Shown here in pieces: positions 10,275-20,311 of a stretch of DNA of 64,000 bases (positions are counted from its first letter, which is position 1; each line of letters opens with the position of its first letter). The notes under the pieces are model-generated. The model saw only the letters and a list, made by a program, of their open reading frames with translations. It made no database searches and was not told where the DNA came from. The DNA is from Pseudomonas lijiangensis (GTDB taxonomy: Bacteria > Pseudomonadota > Gammaproteobacteria > Pseudomonadales > Pseudomonadaceae): the NCBI RefSeq assembly GCF_018968705.1, contig NZ_CP076668.1, forward strand, positions 1,674,001 through 1,738,000, in the 5' to 3' direction. Both the position numbers and the translations under genes were made by a program.

Positions 10275-12047
10275 ATGTTCTACAAAAACAACAAGCTGAG
10301 ACATAGCGTGGCGCTGGCTTCGATGCTGGCATGCAGTGGATTGAGCGTGACGGCGTGGGCGGATGCCTATGAGGATGCCGCGAAAAAATGGATCGGCTCC
10401 GAATTCAAGCCTTCGACCCTGACCCCCGAGCAGCAACTGGCGGAGCTGGAATGGTTCATCAAGGCCGCTGAACCGTTTCGCGGGATGGAAATCAAGGTGG
10501 TTTCGGAAACCCTGACCACCCACGAATACGAATCCAAGACCCTGGCCAAGGCGTTTACCGAAATCACCGGGATCAAGCTCACCCATGACCTGGTGCAGGA
10601 AGGGGATGTGATCGAGAAGATCCAGACCCAGATGCAGTCGGACAAGAACATCTATGACGGTTGGGTCAACGATTCGGACCTGATCGGCACCCACTTCCGC
10701 TACGGCAAGGCGCAATCGCTGACCGAGCTGATGGCCAGCGATGCCGGCAAAAAGGTGACTTCTCCGACCCTGGACCTGAAAGACTTTATCGGCCTGTCTT
10801 TCACGACTGCGCCGGACGGCAAGGTCTATCAGTTGCCTGACCAGCAGTTCGCGAACCTTTACTGGTTCCGTGCCGACTGGTTCGAGCGTGCGGACCTCAA
10901 AGAGAAGTTCAAGGCCAAATACGGCTATGAGCTGGGTGTGCCGGTCAACTGGTCTGCCTACGAGGACATCGCTAAATTCTTCAGTGAAGACGTCAAGGAA
11001 ATCGACGGCAAACGCATTTATGGCCATATGGACTACGGCAAGAAAGACCCGTCCCTGGGCTGGCGCTTCACCGATGCCTGGTTCTCCATGGCCGGTAGCG
11101 GCGACAAGGGCTTGCCCAACGGTTTGCCGGTGGACGAGTGGGGGATTCGCGTAGAGAACTGCCGCCCGGTGGGCTCCAGTATCACTCGCGGTGGCGACAC
11201 CAACGGCCCGGCTGCGGTGTTCGCGACTCAGAAATACATCGACTGGCTCAAGGCCTATGCGCCACCGGAAGCGGCAGGCATGACGTTCTCCGAGTCTGGC
11301 CCGGTGCCTTCTCAGGGTAACGTCGCGCAGCAGATCTTCTGGTACACCGCCTTCACTGCGGACATGACCAAGCCCGGCCTGCCGGTAATGAATGCCGATG
11401 GCACGCCCAAGTGGCGCATGGCCCCTTCACCCAAGGGGCCGTACTGGAAAGACGGCATGAAGCTGGGCTATCAGGATGTGGGGTCATGGACTTTCCTGTA
11501 CTCGACGCCTGAAAAACAGCGGCTGGCAGCCTGGCTGTACGCGCAATTCGTGACCTCGAAAACCGTTTCCCTGAAGAAAACCATCGTGGGTCTGACGCCG
11601 ATTCGTGAGTCGGACATCAACTCCAGGGAAATGACCGAACTGGCGCCCAAGCTGGGTGGTCTGGTGGAGTTCTATCGCAGCCCGGCCCGTGTGCAATGGT
11701 CGCCAACCGGCACCAACGTCCCGGATTATCCGAAGCTGGCGCAACTGTGGTGGAGTCACGTAGCCGAAGCGGTGACTGGCGAGAAAACCGCACAGCAGGC
11801 GCTGGACGGGCTGGCCAAGGACCAGGACTCGATCCTGATGCGTCTTGAGCGCTCCAAGGCTCAGGAGAAGAGCGGTTGTGCGCCGAAGCTGAACCCGGAA
11901 ACCACGGCTGAAGAATGGTACAAGAAGGGCGAGGCTACTCCGGATGGCTGGGCTGCTCCGCAGCGCAAGCTGGCCAACGAGAAACCGAAAGGCGAGACAG
12001 TGTCGTACTCCGAACTGCTCAAGAGCTGGGAGGCGGCACGCAAGTAA
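10275..12047 (+). CDS. glpV: periplasmic solute-binding protein, glycerol type (GlpV-like)
   Basis: A 590-residue binding protein, longer than ordinary sugar-binding proteins but similar to the glycerol binding proteins of this operon type. Residues 1-29 form a Sec signal peptide (basic start, hydrophobic core, cleavage after AWA). The start at 10275 has TGGAGGTG upstream; an in-frame ATG at 10215 would put 20 extra residues before the signal peptide and has no good ribosome-binding site. It is the last gene of the operon and is followed directly by a strong hairpin terminator. Ligand identity is inferred from operon layout. Confidence 0.82.
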   Translation: MFYKNNKLRHSVALASMLACSGLSVTAWADAYEDAAKKWIGSEFKPSTLTPEQQLAELEWFIKAAEPFRGMEIKVVSETLTTHEYESKTLAKAFTEITGIKLTHDLVQEGDVIEKIQTQMQSDKNIYDGWVNDSDLIGTHFRYGKAQSLTELMASDAGKKVTSPTLDLKDFIGLSFTTAPDGKVYQLPDQQFANLYWFRADWFERADLKEKFKAKYGYELGVPVNWSAYEDIAKFFSEDVKEIDGKRIYGHMDYGKKDPSLGWRFTDAWFSMAGSGDKGLPNGLPVDEWGIRVENCRPVGSSITRGGDTNGPAAVFATQKYIDWLKAYAPPEAAGMTFSESGPVPSQGNVAQQIFWYTAFTADMTKPGLPVMNADGTPKWRMAPSPKGPYWKDGMKLGYQDVGSWTFLYSTPEKQRLAAWLYAQFVTSKTVSLKKTIVGLTPIRESDINSREMTELAPKLGGLVEFYRSPARVQWSPTGTNVPDYPKLAQLWWSHVAEAVTGEKTAQQALDGLAKDQDSILMRLERSKAQEKSGCAPKLNPETTAEEWYKKGEATPDGWAAPQRKLANEKPKGETVSYSELLKSWEAARK

Positions 12048-12062
12048 TCGGCGGCAGAAATG

Positions 12063-12091
12063 AAAACGGCACCTCATGAGGTGCCGTTTTT
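12063..12091. terminator. bidirectional rho-independent terminator
   Basis: AACGGCACCTC-ATGAGGTGCCGTT hairpin with four A before and five T after. It lies between the convergent ends of the transporter operon and folD and can serve both strands. Confidence 0.9.
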
Positions 12092-12105
12092 CATTGTGGA
12101 AACAC

Positions 12106-12960
12106 TCAGTCGTGCAGGGTTTCTGCAGCGTACAGGGTGTTTTCCAGCAGGCAGGCGCGAGTCATCGGGCCAACGCCGCCCGGAACCGGAGTGATCCAGC
12201 CAGCGCGGGGCAGGGCGGTTTCGTACACGACGTCACCGACCAGCTTGCCGTCTTCCTGGCGGTTGATGCCCACGTCGATGACGATGGCACCGGGCTTGAT
12301 CCACTCGCCCTTGACCAGGCCTGGTTTGCCAGCGGCTACCACCACCAGATCGGCGCGACCGACATGGCCTGCCAGATCCTTGGTGAAACGGTGGGTCACG
12401 GTCACGGTGCAACCGGCCAGCAGCAGTTCCATCGCCATCGGACGACCGACGATATTGGAAGCGCCGACAACGACGGCATCCAGCCCGTATAGATCGACAC
12501 CGGTGCTTTCCAGCAGGGTCATGATCCCTTTCGGAGTGCACGGACGCAGCAGCGGGATACGCTGGGCCAGACGACCGACGTTATAAGGATGGAAACCATC
12601 AACGTCCTTGTCGGGACGAATGCGCTCCAGCAGCAGGGAGGCATCCAGATGCGCGGGCAAGGGCAGTTGCAGCAGAATGCCGTCGACTTCGGCGTCGCCA
12701 TTGAGGCGATCGATCAGTTCGGTCAGCGCAACCTGTGTGGTCTCGGCGGGCAGGTCGTAGGCTTGGGAAATGAAGCCGACTTCCTCGCAGTCCTTGCGCT
12801 TGTGAGAGACATAAACCTGGGAGGCGGGGTCGCTGCCCACCAGAATCACCGCGAGGCCTGGCGTGCGCAGGCCTTGCTCGCGACGTTCGGCGACACGTTT
12901 GGCGATCTGCTGGCGCAGGCTGGCGGCGATCGCTTTGCCGTCGATAAGTTGTGCAGTCAT
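12106..12960 (-). CDS. folD: methylene-THF dehydrogenase / methenyl-THF cyclohydrolase
   Basis: Bifunctional folate enzyme interconverting 5,10-methylene-, 5,10-methenyl- and 10-formyl-tetrahydrofolate with NADP. The 284-residue length is normal. Signatures visible are [22 protein letters not shown] (with the catalytic lysine of the YxxxK motif), the substrate-site QLPLP, and the nucleotide-binding [12 protein letters not shown] followed by [12 protein letters not shown] and [10 protein letters not shown]. It is transcribed towards the transporter operon and away from the tRNA cluster, as next to the Arg/His/Leu tRNAs in P. aeruginosa. Confidence 0.96.
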   Translation of the reverse strand: MTAQLIDGKAIAASLRQQIAKRVAERREQGLRTPGLAVILVGSDPASQVYVSHKRKDCEEVGFISQAYDLPAETTQVALTELIDRLNGDAEVDGILLQLPLPAHLDASLLLERIRPDKDVDGFHPYNVGRLAQRIPLLRPCTPKGIMTLLESTGVDLYGLDAVVVGASNIVGRPMAMELLLAGCTVTVTHRFTKDLAGHVGRADLVVVAAGKPGLVKGEWIKPGAIVIDVGINRQEDGKLVGDVVYETALPRAGWITPVPGGVGPMTRACLLENTLYAAETLHD

Positions 12961-13090
12961 GACGCGTGATTAACCATCGAGAGGGAAAAAATGAGCGCGC
13001 ATTCTCGCATGACATGGCGCAAGGGCAAAGGCGCTTGGTCTGCATATTCAGCTAACTCCTTTATCTAACTGAATTTTTTTCAAAAAAGAG

Positions 13091-13119
13091 TTGACGACCC
13101 TGGGGGGCGTCTATAAGAT
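13091..13119 (+). promoter_or_regulatory. sigma70-type promoter of the tRNA cluster
   Basis: TTGACG at 13091-13096 and TAAGAT at 13114-13119 with a 17-base spacer (an overlapping TATAAG at 13112 gives 15). It is preceded by an A/T-rich block (TTTTTTTCAAAAAAGAG) that could act as an UP element. The first tRNA begins about 140 bases downstream. Confidence 0.6.
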
Positions 13120-13257
13120 TCGTCGCACTTGCCGGGCAGCACCCAGCACTGCTGAAGAAGCTGGCGCTGGTTGATGTGAGTCAGGTGGGGTTGAAATTCA
13201 GCTCGACGTGATTGAAAGCCTTCTGATTTGTACTCGATAAGAATGCAGATTATATAA

Positions 13258-13334
13258 GTGCCCGTAGCTCAGCTGGATAGAGCATCCGCCTTCTAAGCGG
13301 ATGGTCGCAGGTTCGAGTCCTGCCGGGTGCGCCA
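13258..13334 (+). tRNA. tRNA-Arg (anticodon TCT)
   Basis: 77 bases folding as a cloverleaf: acceptor GTGCCCG/CGGGTGC with two G-U pairs, D-arm AGCTCAGCTGGATAGAGC, anticodon loop CTTCTAA, T-loop GTTCGAGTCC and an encoded CCA. First gene of a three-tRNA cluster. Confidence 0.97.
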
Positions 13335-13393
13335 TTTAATGGCGGCTTTGGCACGGTAGGTAAGTTGTAGTTGTAATAGTTGCATGCAATATG

Positions 13394-13469
13394 GTGGGCG
13401 TAGCTCAGTTGGTAGAGCACAGGATTGTGACTCCTGTTGTCGTGGGTTCGATCCCCATCGTCCACCCCA
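13394..13469 (+). tRNA. tRNA-His (anticodon GTG)
   Basis: 76 bases with acceptor GTGGGCG/CGTCCAC, anticodon loop TTGTGAC, T-loop GTTCGATCC and encoded CCA. A G directly upstream at 13393 would pair with the C before CCA and provides the G-1 identity element of histidine tRNA. Confidence 0.97.
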
Positions 13470-13479
13470 TATTCAAGAG

Positions 13480-13513
13480 AGGCGCCAGATTTATTACACA
13501 TAAACTGGCGCCT
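13480..13513 (+). terminator. stem-loop between the His and Leu tRNAs
   Basis: AGGCGCCAG (13480-13488) pairs with CTGGCGCCT (13505-13513) around a 16-base loop, followed by TTGCTTTA. It may be an attenuator or processing signal within the tRNA transcript; the T-run is weak. Confidence 0.45.
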
Positions 13514-13533
13514 TTGCTTTAAAAGCTTGTAAC

Positions 13534-13618
13534 GCGGATGTGGTGGAATTGGTAGACACACTGGATTTAGGTTCCAGCGCCGCAAGGTGTGAGAGTTCGA
13601 GTCTCTCCGTCCGCACCA
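13534..13618 (+). tRNA. tRNA-Leu (anticodon TAG)
   Basis: 85-base class II tRNA: acceptor GCGGATG/CGTCCGC, anticodon TAG in ATTTAGG, long variable arm around GCGCCGCAAGGTGTG, T-loop GTTCGAGTC, encoded CCA. Confidence 0.97.
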
Positions 13619-13659
13619 AGATATAAAGAGTGAAGTTCCTGAAACGTTCACTATGAAAG

Positions 13660-13683
13660 AAGCCGCCTAGTGCGGCTTTTTTT
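13660..13683 (+). terminator. terminator of the tRNA cluster
   Basis: AAGCCGC-CTAGT-GCGGCTT hairpin followed by a run of T, 41 bases after tRNA-Leu. Confidence 0.85.
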
Positions 13684-13989
13684 GTTTCAGCGTGTTGGTT
13701 TCATCGTCTCGCTGGTCGGTTGGCAGGTTGCCGTCGGTCGAGCGGGGCGCGCTACGCGGATGGAATCGGTAGCGGTCCGGTGCACGTGCTTCCTTTATAT
13801 AGCCCGTGCCAGACGCGTTGCCGGTGCTGTAAAGGCCTTGTTGCCTTTGCTTGCCAGCAGTCCGATTTCATCCTCTTAAATCTGCCCTTTTTCAGTAGGG
13901 TGACTTCTTGAGTTTGACCCACTAGAATGCATGCCCTTGATTCTGGGGTCGGAAACGGCCGGCTAACGTCTGTGCAACGAGGAATATCC

Positions 13990-15300
13990 ATGCAAGTTTC
14001 TGTTGAAAATACTTCCGCTCTTGAGCGCCGCATGACCATTGGCGTGCCTGCCGAACGCATCGAGACTGAAGTCAACAAGCGTCTGCAGCAGACCGCACGT
14101 AAAGCCAAGATCCCGGGCTTCCGCCCTGGCAAAGTGCCTATGAGCGTGATCCGTCAGCGTTATGAAGATGGCGCGCGTCAGGAAGCGCTGGGCGATCTGA
14201 TTCAGGCTACCTTCTACGAAGCCGTGGTCGAGCAGAAGCTGAACCCGGCTGGCGCACCTGCTGTAGAGCCAAAGTCCTTCGAGAAAGGCAAGGACCTGGA
14301 ATACATCGCTACTTTCGAAGTGTTCCCTGAGTTCACCGTCGCAGGTTTCGAGTCCATCTCCGTCGAGCGCCTGTCCGCTGACGTGGCTGACAGCGACCTG
14401 GACAACATGCTGGAAATCCTGCGCAAGCAGAACGTTCGTTTTGAAGTGGCCGATCGTGCTGCCCAGAACGAAGACCAGCTGAACATCGATTTCGTTGGCA
14501 AGGTTGACGGCGAAGTCTTCGCTGGCGGCTCTGCCACTGGCACCCAGCTGGTTCTGGGTTCCGGCCGCATGATTCCTGGTTTCGAAGAGGGTCTGGTTGG
14601 CGCCAAGGCCGGTGAAGAGCGCGTTCTGAACGTCCCCTTCCCCGAGGACTACCAGAACCTGGAGCTGGCTGGCAAAGCCGCCGAGTTCACCGTTACCGTC
14701 AACAGTGTTTCCGCACCAACGCTGCCTGAGCTGAACGAAGAGTTCTTCAAGCAGTTCGGTATCAAGGAAACCGGTATCGAAGGTTTCCGCACCGAAGTTC
14801 GCAAGAACATGGAGCGTGAGCTGCGTCAGGCCATCAAGTCCAAGGTCAAGAACCAGGTCATGGACGGTCTGCTGGCTGCCAACCCGATCGAAGTGCCAAA
14901 AGCGCTGCTGGAAAACGAAGTCAACCGTCTGCGCGTCCAGGCTGTTCAACAGTTCGGCGGCAACATCAAGCCTGACCAACTGCCGGCCGAGCTGTTCGAA
15001 GAGCAAGCCAAGCGTCGTGTCGAGCTGGGCCTGATCGTTGCTGAAGTGGTCAAGCAGTTCGAACTCAAGCCAGACGACGCTCGCGTTCGTGATCTGATCC
15101 AGGAAATGGCCTCTGCCTACCAAGAGCCTGAGCAGGTTGTTGCCTGGTACTACAAGAACGAGCAGCAAATGAACGAAGTACGTTCTGTTGTGCTTGAAGA
15201 GCAAGTTGTAGATACTGTTTTGCAGAAAGCTAGCGTGACCGACAAATCGGTCTCCTACGAAGAAGCGGTCAAGCCGGTAGAAGCTCCAAAAGCCGACTGA
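13990..15300 (+). CDS. tig: trigger factor, ribosome-associated chaperone
   Basis: A 436-residue chaperone and peptidyl-prolyl isomerase that binds nascent chains at the ribosome exit. The N-terminal ribosome-binding signature [11 protein letters not shown] is near residues 44-54. The FKBP-like domain follows (around residues 155-245, including [15 protein letters not shown] and MIPGFEEGL), then the C-terminal alpha-helical arms. The start at 13990 has GAGGAATATCC upstream; a start at 13927 would add 21 residues not typical of the family. It opens the tig-clpP-clpX-lon block. The 13684-13989 stretch before it holds no gene I can support. Confidence 0.97.
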   Translation: MQVSVENTSALERRMTIGVPAERIETEVNKRLQQTARKAKIPGFRPGKVPMSVIRQRYEDGARQEALGDLIQATFYEAVVEQKLNPAGAPAVEPKSFEKGKDLEYIATFEVFPEFTVAGFESISVERLSADVADSDLDNMLEILRKQNVRFEVADRAAQNEDQLNIDFVGKVDGEVFAGGSATGTQLVLGSGRMIPGFEEGLVGAKAGEERVLNVPFPEDYQNLELAGKAAEFTVTVNSVSAPTLPELNEEFFKQFGIKETGIEGFRTEVRKNMERELRQAIKSKVKNQVMDGLLAANPIEVPKALLENEVNRLRVQAVQQFGGNIKPDQLPAELFEEQAKRRVELGLIVAEVVKQFELKPDDARVRDLIQEMASAYQEPEQVVAWYYKNEQQMNEVRSVVLEEQVVDTVLQKASVTDKSVSYEEAVKPVEAPKAD

Positions 15301-15324
15301 TTTCTCCTTTCGTTCGAAAACACC

Positions 15325-15352
15325 CACAAGCCAGCCTTCGCGCTGGCTTGTG
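15325..15352 (+). terminator. hairpin after tig
   Basis: CACAAGCCAGC-CTTC-GCGCTGGCTTGTG stem-loop 24 bases after the tig stop. No long T-run follows, so termination may be partial with read-through to clpP. Confidence 0.6.
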
Positions 15353-15391
15353 CGTATTCAAGACTCGACTATTTGGGAGTGAATGCAGGAC

Positions 15392-16033
15392 ATGTCCCGC
15401 AATTCTTATATTCAGCAGAACTCTGACATCCAGGCCGCTGGCGGCCTGGTCCCGATGGTTATCGAGCAGTCCGCCCGTGGCGAACGCGCCTATGACATCT
15501 ACTCGCGCCTTCTCAAGGAGCGTGTGATCTTTATGGTTGGTCCGGTAGAGGACTACATGGCCAACCTTATTGCGGCGCAACTGCTGTTCCTTGAAGCGGA
15601 AAACCCGGACAAGGATATCCATCTCTACATCAACTCACCGGGCGGTTCGGTGACTGCAGGCATGTCGATCTACGACACCATGCAGTTCATCAAGCCGGAC
15701 GTATCGACCATCTGTATCGGTCAGGCCTGCAGCATGGGTGCTTTCCTGCTGGCTGGCGGTGCCGAGGGCAAGCGTCATTGCCTGCCTAACTCGCGGATGA
15801 TGATTCACCAGCCGTTGGGCGGTTTCCAGGGGCAGGCGTCGGATATCGACATCCATGCCAAGGAAATCCTGCACATTCGTCATCGCCTGAACTCGCTGCT
15901 GGCTCACCACACTGGTCAAAGCCTTGAAACCATTGAGCGCGATACCGAGCGCGACAATTTCATGAGCGCTGATCGCGCGGCGGAATACGGCCTGATCGAC
16001 TCTGTGATCAACAAACGTCAAATGCCTGCCTAA
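15392..16033 (+). CDS. clpP: ATP-dependent Clp protease proteolytic subunit
   Basis: Serine protease that forms the tetradecameric barrel degrading substrates delivered by ClpX or ClpA. The product from ATG 15392 is 213 residues, starting MSRNSYIQ as in other pseudomonads. Catalytic Ser114 lies in QACSMGAF and catalytic His139 in MMIHQP. An upstream in-frame ATG at 15383 also has a purine-rich site (GGGAG), so a three-residue longer form is possible. clpX follows after a hairpin at 16046-16074. Confidence 0.97.
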   Translation: MSRNSYIQQNSDIQAAGGLVPMVIEQSARGERAYDIYSRLLKERVIFMVGPVEDYMANLIAAQLLFLEAENPDKDIHLYINSPGGSVTAGMSIYDTMQFIKPDVSTICIGQACSMGAFLLAGGAEGKRHCLPNSRMMIHQPLGGFQGQASDIDIHAKEILHIRHRLNSLLAHHTGQSLETIERDTERDNFMSADRAAEYGLIDSVINKRQMPA

Positions 16034-16045
16034 GTAACTCAAAAT

Positions 16046-16074
16046 GTAGGTGGTTGGACCAACCGACCACCTGC
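16046..16074 (+). terminator. stem-loop between clpP and clpX
   Basis: GTAGGTGGTTGG pairs with the AACCGACCACCTGC side around a short ACC loop. It lacks a T-run, so it is more likely an mRNA stability element or weak attenuator than a full terminator. Confidence 0.5.
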
Positions 16075-16139
16075 GGACTTGAAAAAGCCCGCAATAGCCT
16101 TCATCTTGTGTTGCAAGCCTACCGGATTGGATCGATCGA

Positions 16140-17423
16140 ATGACTGACACCCGCAACGGCGAGGACAACGGCAAACTGCTCTATTGCTCCTTCTGTGGCA
16201 AAAGCCAGCATGAAGTGCGCAAATTGATTGCCGGCCCCTCGGTCTTTATCTGCGACGAGTGCGTCGACCTGTGCAATGACATCATCCGCGAGGAGGTGCA
16301 GGAAGCACAGGCAGAAAGCAGCGCGCATAAATTGCCTTCGCCTAAAGAAATCAGCGGCATCCTTGATCAGTATGTAATTGGTCAGGAACGTGCCAAAAAG
16401 GTTCTCGCAGTAGCGGTGTACAACCACTACAAGCGCCTGAACCAGCGCGACAAGAAAAACGATGATGTTGAACTCGGCAAGAGCAACATCCTGCTGATCG
16501 GCCCTACAGGCTCCGGCAAGACCCTGCTCGCTGAAACACTGGCGCGCCTGCTCAATGTGCCGTTCACCATCGCCGATGCCACGACCCTGACCGAAGCCGG
16601 TTATGTCGGTGAGGACGTGGAAAACATCATTCAGAAGCTGTTGCAGAAATGCGATTACGATGTGGAAAAGGCCCAGATGGGTATTGTCTACATCGACGAA
16701 ATCGACAAGATTTCCCGCAAATCCGACAACCCTTCGATTACTCGTGACGTTTCCGGTGAGGGCGTGCAGCAAGCCCTGCTGAAACTGATCGAGGGCACCG
16801 TGGCTTCCGTTCCTCCTCAAGGCGGACGCAAGCATCCACAGCAGGAGTTCCTGCAGGTGGACACGCGCAATATCCTGTTTATCTGCGGTGGCGCTTTCTC
16901 GGGCCTGGAAAAAGTCATCCAGAACCGTTCGACCCGTGGCGGCATCGGCTTCAACGCCGAAGTACGCAGCAAGGAAGAAGGCAAGAAGGTTGGCGAATCC
17001 CTGCGTGAAGTCGAGCCTGACGATCTGGTCAAGTTCGGTCTGATCCCCGAGTTCGTGGGCCGTCTGCCAGTATTGGCGACACTGGACGAGCTGGATGAGG
17101 CTGCGCTGATGCAGATCCTCACCGAGCCGAAAAACGCCCTGACCAAGCAGTATGCCAAGCTGTTCGAGATGGAAGGTGTGGACCTCGAGTTCCGTACCGA
17201 CGCACTGAAATCGGTTGCTCGTCGTGCGCTGGAGCGCAAGACAGGTGCCCGCGGTCTGCGCTCCATCCTGGAAGGCGTATTGCTCGACACCATGTATGAA
17301 ATCCCGTCGCAGACCGACGTGAGCAAAGTGGTGATCGACGAGAGCGTTATCGATGGTTCGTCCAAGCCGCTGCTGATCTACGAAAACAGCGAGCCGCCTG
17401 CCAAGGTTGCTCCTGACGCGTAA
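16140..17423 (+). CDS. clpX: ATP-dependent Clp protease ATPase subunit
   Basis: Unfoldase that recognises, unfolds and feeds substrates into ClpP. The 427-residue protein has an N-terminal four-cysteine zinc domain (CSFCGKS and CDECVDLC), Walker A GPTGSGKT, Walker [10 protein letters not shown], the ClpP-contacting loop in the Clp/Hsp100 position, and sensor 2 in the [10 protein letters not shown] segment. It lies 106 bases after clpP. A G/C-rich hairpin follows the stop. Confidence 0.97.
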   Translation: MTDTRNGEDNGKLLYCSFCGKSQHEVRKLIAGPSVFICDECVDLCNDIIREEVQEAQAESSAHKLPSPKEISGILDQYVIGQERAKKVLAVAVYNHYKRLNQRDKKNDDVELGKSNILLIGPTGSGKTLLAETLARLLNVPFTIADATTLTEAGYVGEDVENIIQKLLQKCDYDVEKAQMGIVYIDEIDKISRKSDNPSITRDVSGEGVQQALLKLIEGTVASVPPQGGRKHPQQEFLQVDTRNILFICGGAFSGLEKVIQNRSTRGGIGFNAEVRSKEEGKKVGESLREVEPDDLVKFGLIPEFVGRLPVLATLDELDEAALMQILTEPKNALTKQYAKLFEMEGVDLEFRTDALKSVARRALERKTGARGLRSILEGVLLDTMYEIPSQTDVSKVVIDESVIDGSSKPLLIYENSEPPAKVAPDA

Positions 17424-17441
17424 AGCGCAGCAAGAGACGTA

Positions 17442-17469
17442 CAGAAGGGGGCCTGCGGGCCTCCTTCTG
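17442..17469 (+). terminator. hairpin after clpX
   Basis: CAGAAGGGGGCC-TGC-GGGCCTCCTTCTG is nearly perfectly self-complementary, 18 bases after the clpX stop. The following sequence (CATTTCTGCAT) is only moderately T-rich. Confidence 0.65.
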
Positions 17470-17682
17470 CATTTCTGCATCGCCGCTTTTTGCATTTCCA
17501 GGGAACGATTTCCCTCCGCGGGCCACTAGTATCCTGTCCAGTGAATCATTTGGCTCTTTTTACAGCGTCTGTAACCGCCTGATTGTGTTGCCATTCCTCG
17601 TCATGACCGGATGCGGCGGCCTGTCCGTCAGCGGCGCTCGTGCGTCAAAAAGAGAGCGTATTTTCAAAACAGGCCACTAAAG

Positions 17683-17711
17683 CTTGTTTTTTTTGAACGC
17701 TACCCCCATCT
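17683..17711 (+). promoter_or_regulatory. sigma32 (RpoH) heat-shock promoter candidate for lon
   Basis: CTTGTTT at 17683-17689 and CCCCATCT at 17704-17711 with a 14-base spacer, against the RpoH consensus CTTGAAA-N11-16-CCCCATNT. The -10 matches fully and the -35 matches in CTTG. It lies 57 bases before the lon ATG within a 345-base intergenic region that otherwise holds only the clpX hairpin. Confidence 0.65.
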
Positions 17712-17768
17712 TGACTTCAAGCTACTTCCACCTGTCCACGGCCAATTGGCCGCCGTAGAGGCGAAATC

Positions 17769-20165
17769 ATGAAGACCACAATCGAATTGCCTCTCTTGCC
17801 ATTGCGTGATGTTGTGGTTTATCCGCACATGGTTATCCCGCTGTTCGTGGGGCGCGAGAAGTCTATCGAAGCTCTAGAAGCAGCGATGACCGGCGACAAG
17901 CAAATCCTGTTGCTGGCGCAGAGAAATCCGGCTGACGACGATCCCGATGAGAAAGCCCTTTATAGCGTAGGCACCATTGCAACCGTATTGCAGTTGCTCA
18001 AGCTGCCTGACGGAACCGTCAAGGTGCTGGTCGAAGGCGAGCAGCGTGGCTCTGTCGAACGTTTCATCGAAGTCGAGGGCCATTGCCGCGCAGAAGTCGC
18101 GCTCATCGATGAGACCGAAGCGCCGGACCGTGAATCCGAAGTTTTCGTACGCAGCCTGCTGTCGCAGTTCGAGCAGTATGTCCAGCTTGGCAAGAAAGTC
18201 CCTGCCGAAGTCCTGTCGTCGCTCAACAGCATCGATGAGCCGGGTCGTCTGGTAGACACCATGGCCGCGCACATGGCGCTGAAAATCGAGCAGAAGCAGG
18301 AAATCCTCGAAATCATCGACCTGCCGGCCCGTGTCGAGCACGTACTGGCCTTGCTGGATGCCGAAATCGACCTGCTGCAGGTTGAAAAGCGCATTCGCGG
18401 TCGCGTCAAGAAGCAGATGGAGCGCAGCCAGCGCGAGTACTACCTGAATGAGCAGATGAAGGCCATTCAGAAAGAACTGGGCGATGGCGATGAAGGCCAC
18501 AACGAAATCGAAGAGCTGAAAAAGCGCATCGAAGCCGCCGGCCTGCCGAAAGATGCTCTGGCCAAGGCAACTGCCGAGCTGAACAAGCTCAAGCAAATGT
18601 CTCCGATGTCTGCTGAAGCCACTGTGGTGCGTTCCTACATCGACTGGCTGGTTCAGGTGCCGTGGAAGGCACAGAGCAAGGTTCGCCTCGATCTGGGGCG
18701 CGCTGAGGCCATTCTCGACTCCGACCACTACGGTCTGGAAGAGGTCAAGGAACGCATCCTCGAATACCTCGCCGTGCAAAAGCGCGTGAAGAAAATTCGC
18801 GGGCCTGTGTTGTGCCTCGTAGGGCCGCCGGGTGTGGGTAAAACCTCCCTGGCCGAGTCCATCGCCAGCGCGACCAACCGCAAGTTCGTGCGCATGGCCC
18901 TGGGTGGCGTGCGTGACGAGGCCGAGATTCGTGGTCATCGCCGCACTTACATCGGGTCGATGCCAGGTCGTCTGATCCAGAAAATGACCAAGGTTGGCGT
19001 GCGCAACCCGCTGTTCCTTCTCGATGAAATCGACAAGATGGGCAGTGACATGCGTGGCGACCCGGCGTCGGCACTGCTTGAGGTGCTCGATCCCGAGCAG
19101 AACCACAACTTCAACGACCACTACCTGGAAGTCGATTACGACCTCTCGGACGTGATGTTCCTGTGTACCTCCAACTCGATGAACATCCCGCCAGCGCTGC
19201 TGGACCGGATGGAAGTCATCCGTCTGCCGGGCTACACCGAGGACGAGAAGGTCAACATTGCCGTCAAATACCTCTCGCCAAAACAGATTCAGGCCAATGG
19301 CCTGAAAAAAGGCGAAATCGAGTTCGACGACGATGCGATCCGCGACATTATCCGTTATTACACCCGTGAAGCGGGCGTGCGCGGTCTTGAACGTCAGATT
19401 GCCAAGGTCTGCCGCAAGGCGGTCAAAGAGCATGCGCTGGAAAAACGTTTTGCAATTCGTGTCACGACCGAGATGCTCGAACACTTCCTGGGCGTGCGCA
19501 AATTCCGCTACGGTCTGGCCGAGCAGCAGGACCAGATCGGTCAGGTCACAGGCCTTGCCTGGACTCAGGTCGGTGGTGAGTTGCTGACCATCGAAGCCGC
19601 TGTCATCCCGGGCAAGGGGCAGTTGATCAAGACCGGTTCGCTGGGCGATGTCATGGTCGAATCGATCACGGCGGCGCAGACCGTCGTGCGCAGCCGGGCC
19701 AAGAGCCTGGGCATTGCGCCGGACTTCCACGAGAAGCACGACACTCACATTCACATGCCGGAAGGGGCGACCCCGAAGGATGGTCCTAGTGCTGGCGTAG
19801 GCATGTGCACGGCGCTGGTATCGGCCCTGACGCAGATTCCGGTACGTGCCGATGTGGCCATGACCGGTGAAATTACCCTCCGCGGACAGGTGCTGGCGAT
19901 TGGTGGCCTGAAGGAAAAACTTCTGGCTGCGCATCGCGGCGGAATCAAGACCGTGATCATCCCGGAAGAGAATGTGCGCGATTTGAAGGAAATTCCTGAC
20001 AATATCAAGCAGGATTTGCAGATCAAGCCCGTTAAATGGATTGACGAAGTCCTGCAAATTGCGCTGCAATACGCGCCGGAGCCCTTGCCGGATGTGGCTC
20101 CCGATATTGTTGCAAAGGATGAAAAACGCGAGTCTGACTCTAAGGAAAGAATTAGCACGCATTAA
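17769..20165 (+). CDS. lon: ATP-dependent protease La
   Basis: Soluble ATP-dependent serine protease that degrades misfolded and regulatory proteins. The 798-residue protein has the N-terminal LAN substrate domain (LPLLPLRDVVVYPHM), a coiled-coil linker (about residues 190-280), an AAA+ module with Walker A GPPGVGKTS and Walker B LFLLDEIDKM, and the C-terminal Ser-Lys protease domain with Ser674 in DGPSAGVGM. The last ~25 residues are a charged tail rich in Lys, Glu and Ser. The start has GTAGAGGCG upstream. hupB follows, as is usual. Confidence 0.97.
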   Translation: MKTTIELPLLPLRDVVVYPHMVIPLFVGREKSIEALEAAMTGDKQILLLAQRNPADDDPDEKALYSVGTIATVLQLLKLPDGTVKVLVEGEQRGSVERFIEVEGHCRAEVALIDETEAPDRESEVFVRSLLSQFEQYVQLGKKVPAEVLSSLNSIDEPGRLVDTMAAHMALKIEQKQEILEIIDLPARVEHVLALLDAEIDLLQVEKRIRGRVKKQMERSQREYYLNEQMKAIQKELGDGDEGHNEIEELKKRIEAAGLPKDALAKATAELNKLKQMSPMSAEATVVRSYIDWLVQVPWKAQSKVRLDLGRAEAILDSDHYGLEEVKERILEYLAVQKRVKKIRGPVLCLVGPPGVGKTSLAESIASATNRKFVRMALGGVRDEAEIRGHRRTYIGSMPGRLIQKMTKVGVRNPLFLLDEIDKMGSDMRGDPASALLEVLDPEQNHNFNDHYLEVDYDLSDVMFLCTSNSMNIPPALLDRMEVIRLPGYTEDEKVNIAVKYLSPKQIQANGLKKGEIEFDDDAIRDIIRYYTREAGVRGLERQIAKVCRKAVKEHALEKRFAIRVTTEMLEHFLGVRKFRYGLAEQQDQIGQVTGLAWTQVGGELLTIEAAVIPGKGQLIKTGSLGDVMVESITAAQTVVRSRAKSLGIAPDFHEKHDTHIHMPEGATPKDGPSAGVGMCTALVSALTQIPVRADVAMTGEITLRGQVLAIGGLKEKLLAAHRGGIKTVIIPEENVRDLKEIPDNIKQDLQIKPVKWIDEVLQIALQYAPEPLPDVAPDIVAKDEKRESDSKERISTH

Positions 20166-20181
20166 GTCTGTGTGGGCTTCC

Positions 20182-20211
20182 TTGACAGCTTTTTAAGGCC
20201 CTTGTTATAAA
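20182..20211 (+). promoter_or_regulatory. strong sigma70-type promoter of hupB
   Basis: Consensus TTGACA at 20182-20187 and TATAAA at 20206-20211 with an 18-base spacer (or TTATAA with 17). It stands 100 bases before the hupB start, which fits a highly expressed nucleoid protein. Confidence 0.75.
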
Positions 20212-20311
20212 GCGGCTCTTTAAAGCAAGTACCTGCAAGCCCACCAGTGCTCGTTTTGCTTACCACCAAAAACTTAGAAACATACTCAATATAGAGATAA
20301 GGGGACTTAGA

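Noticed and set aside
13684-13989. Small RNA or fourth tRNA between tRNA-Leu and tig
   Set aside because: P. aeruginosa has a fourth tRNA in this cluster as I recall, but no cloverleaf or convincing terminator-bounded unit is visible here.
17874-20162. 762-codon open frame antisense to lon
   Set aside because: Mirror of the lon coding frame; low-complexity His/Gln/Leu/Val-rich translation and no recognisable domain.
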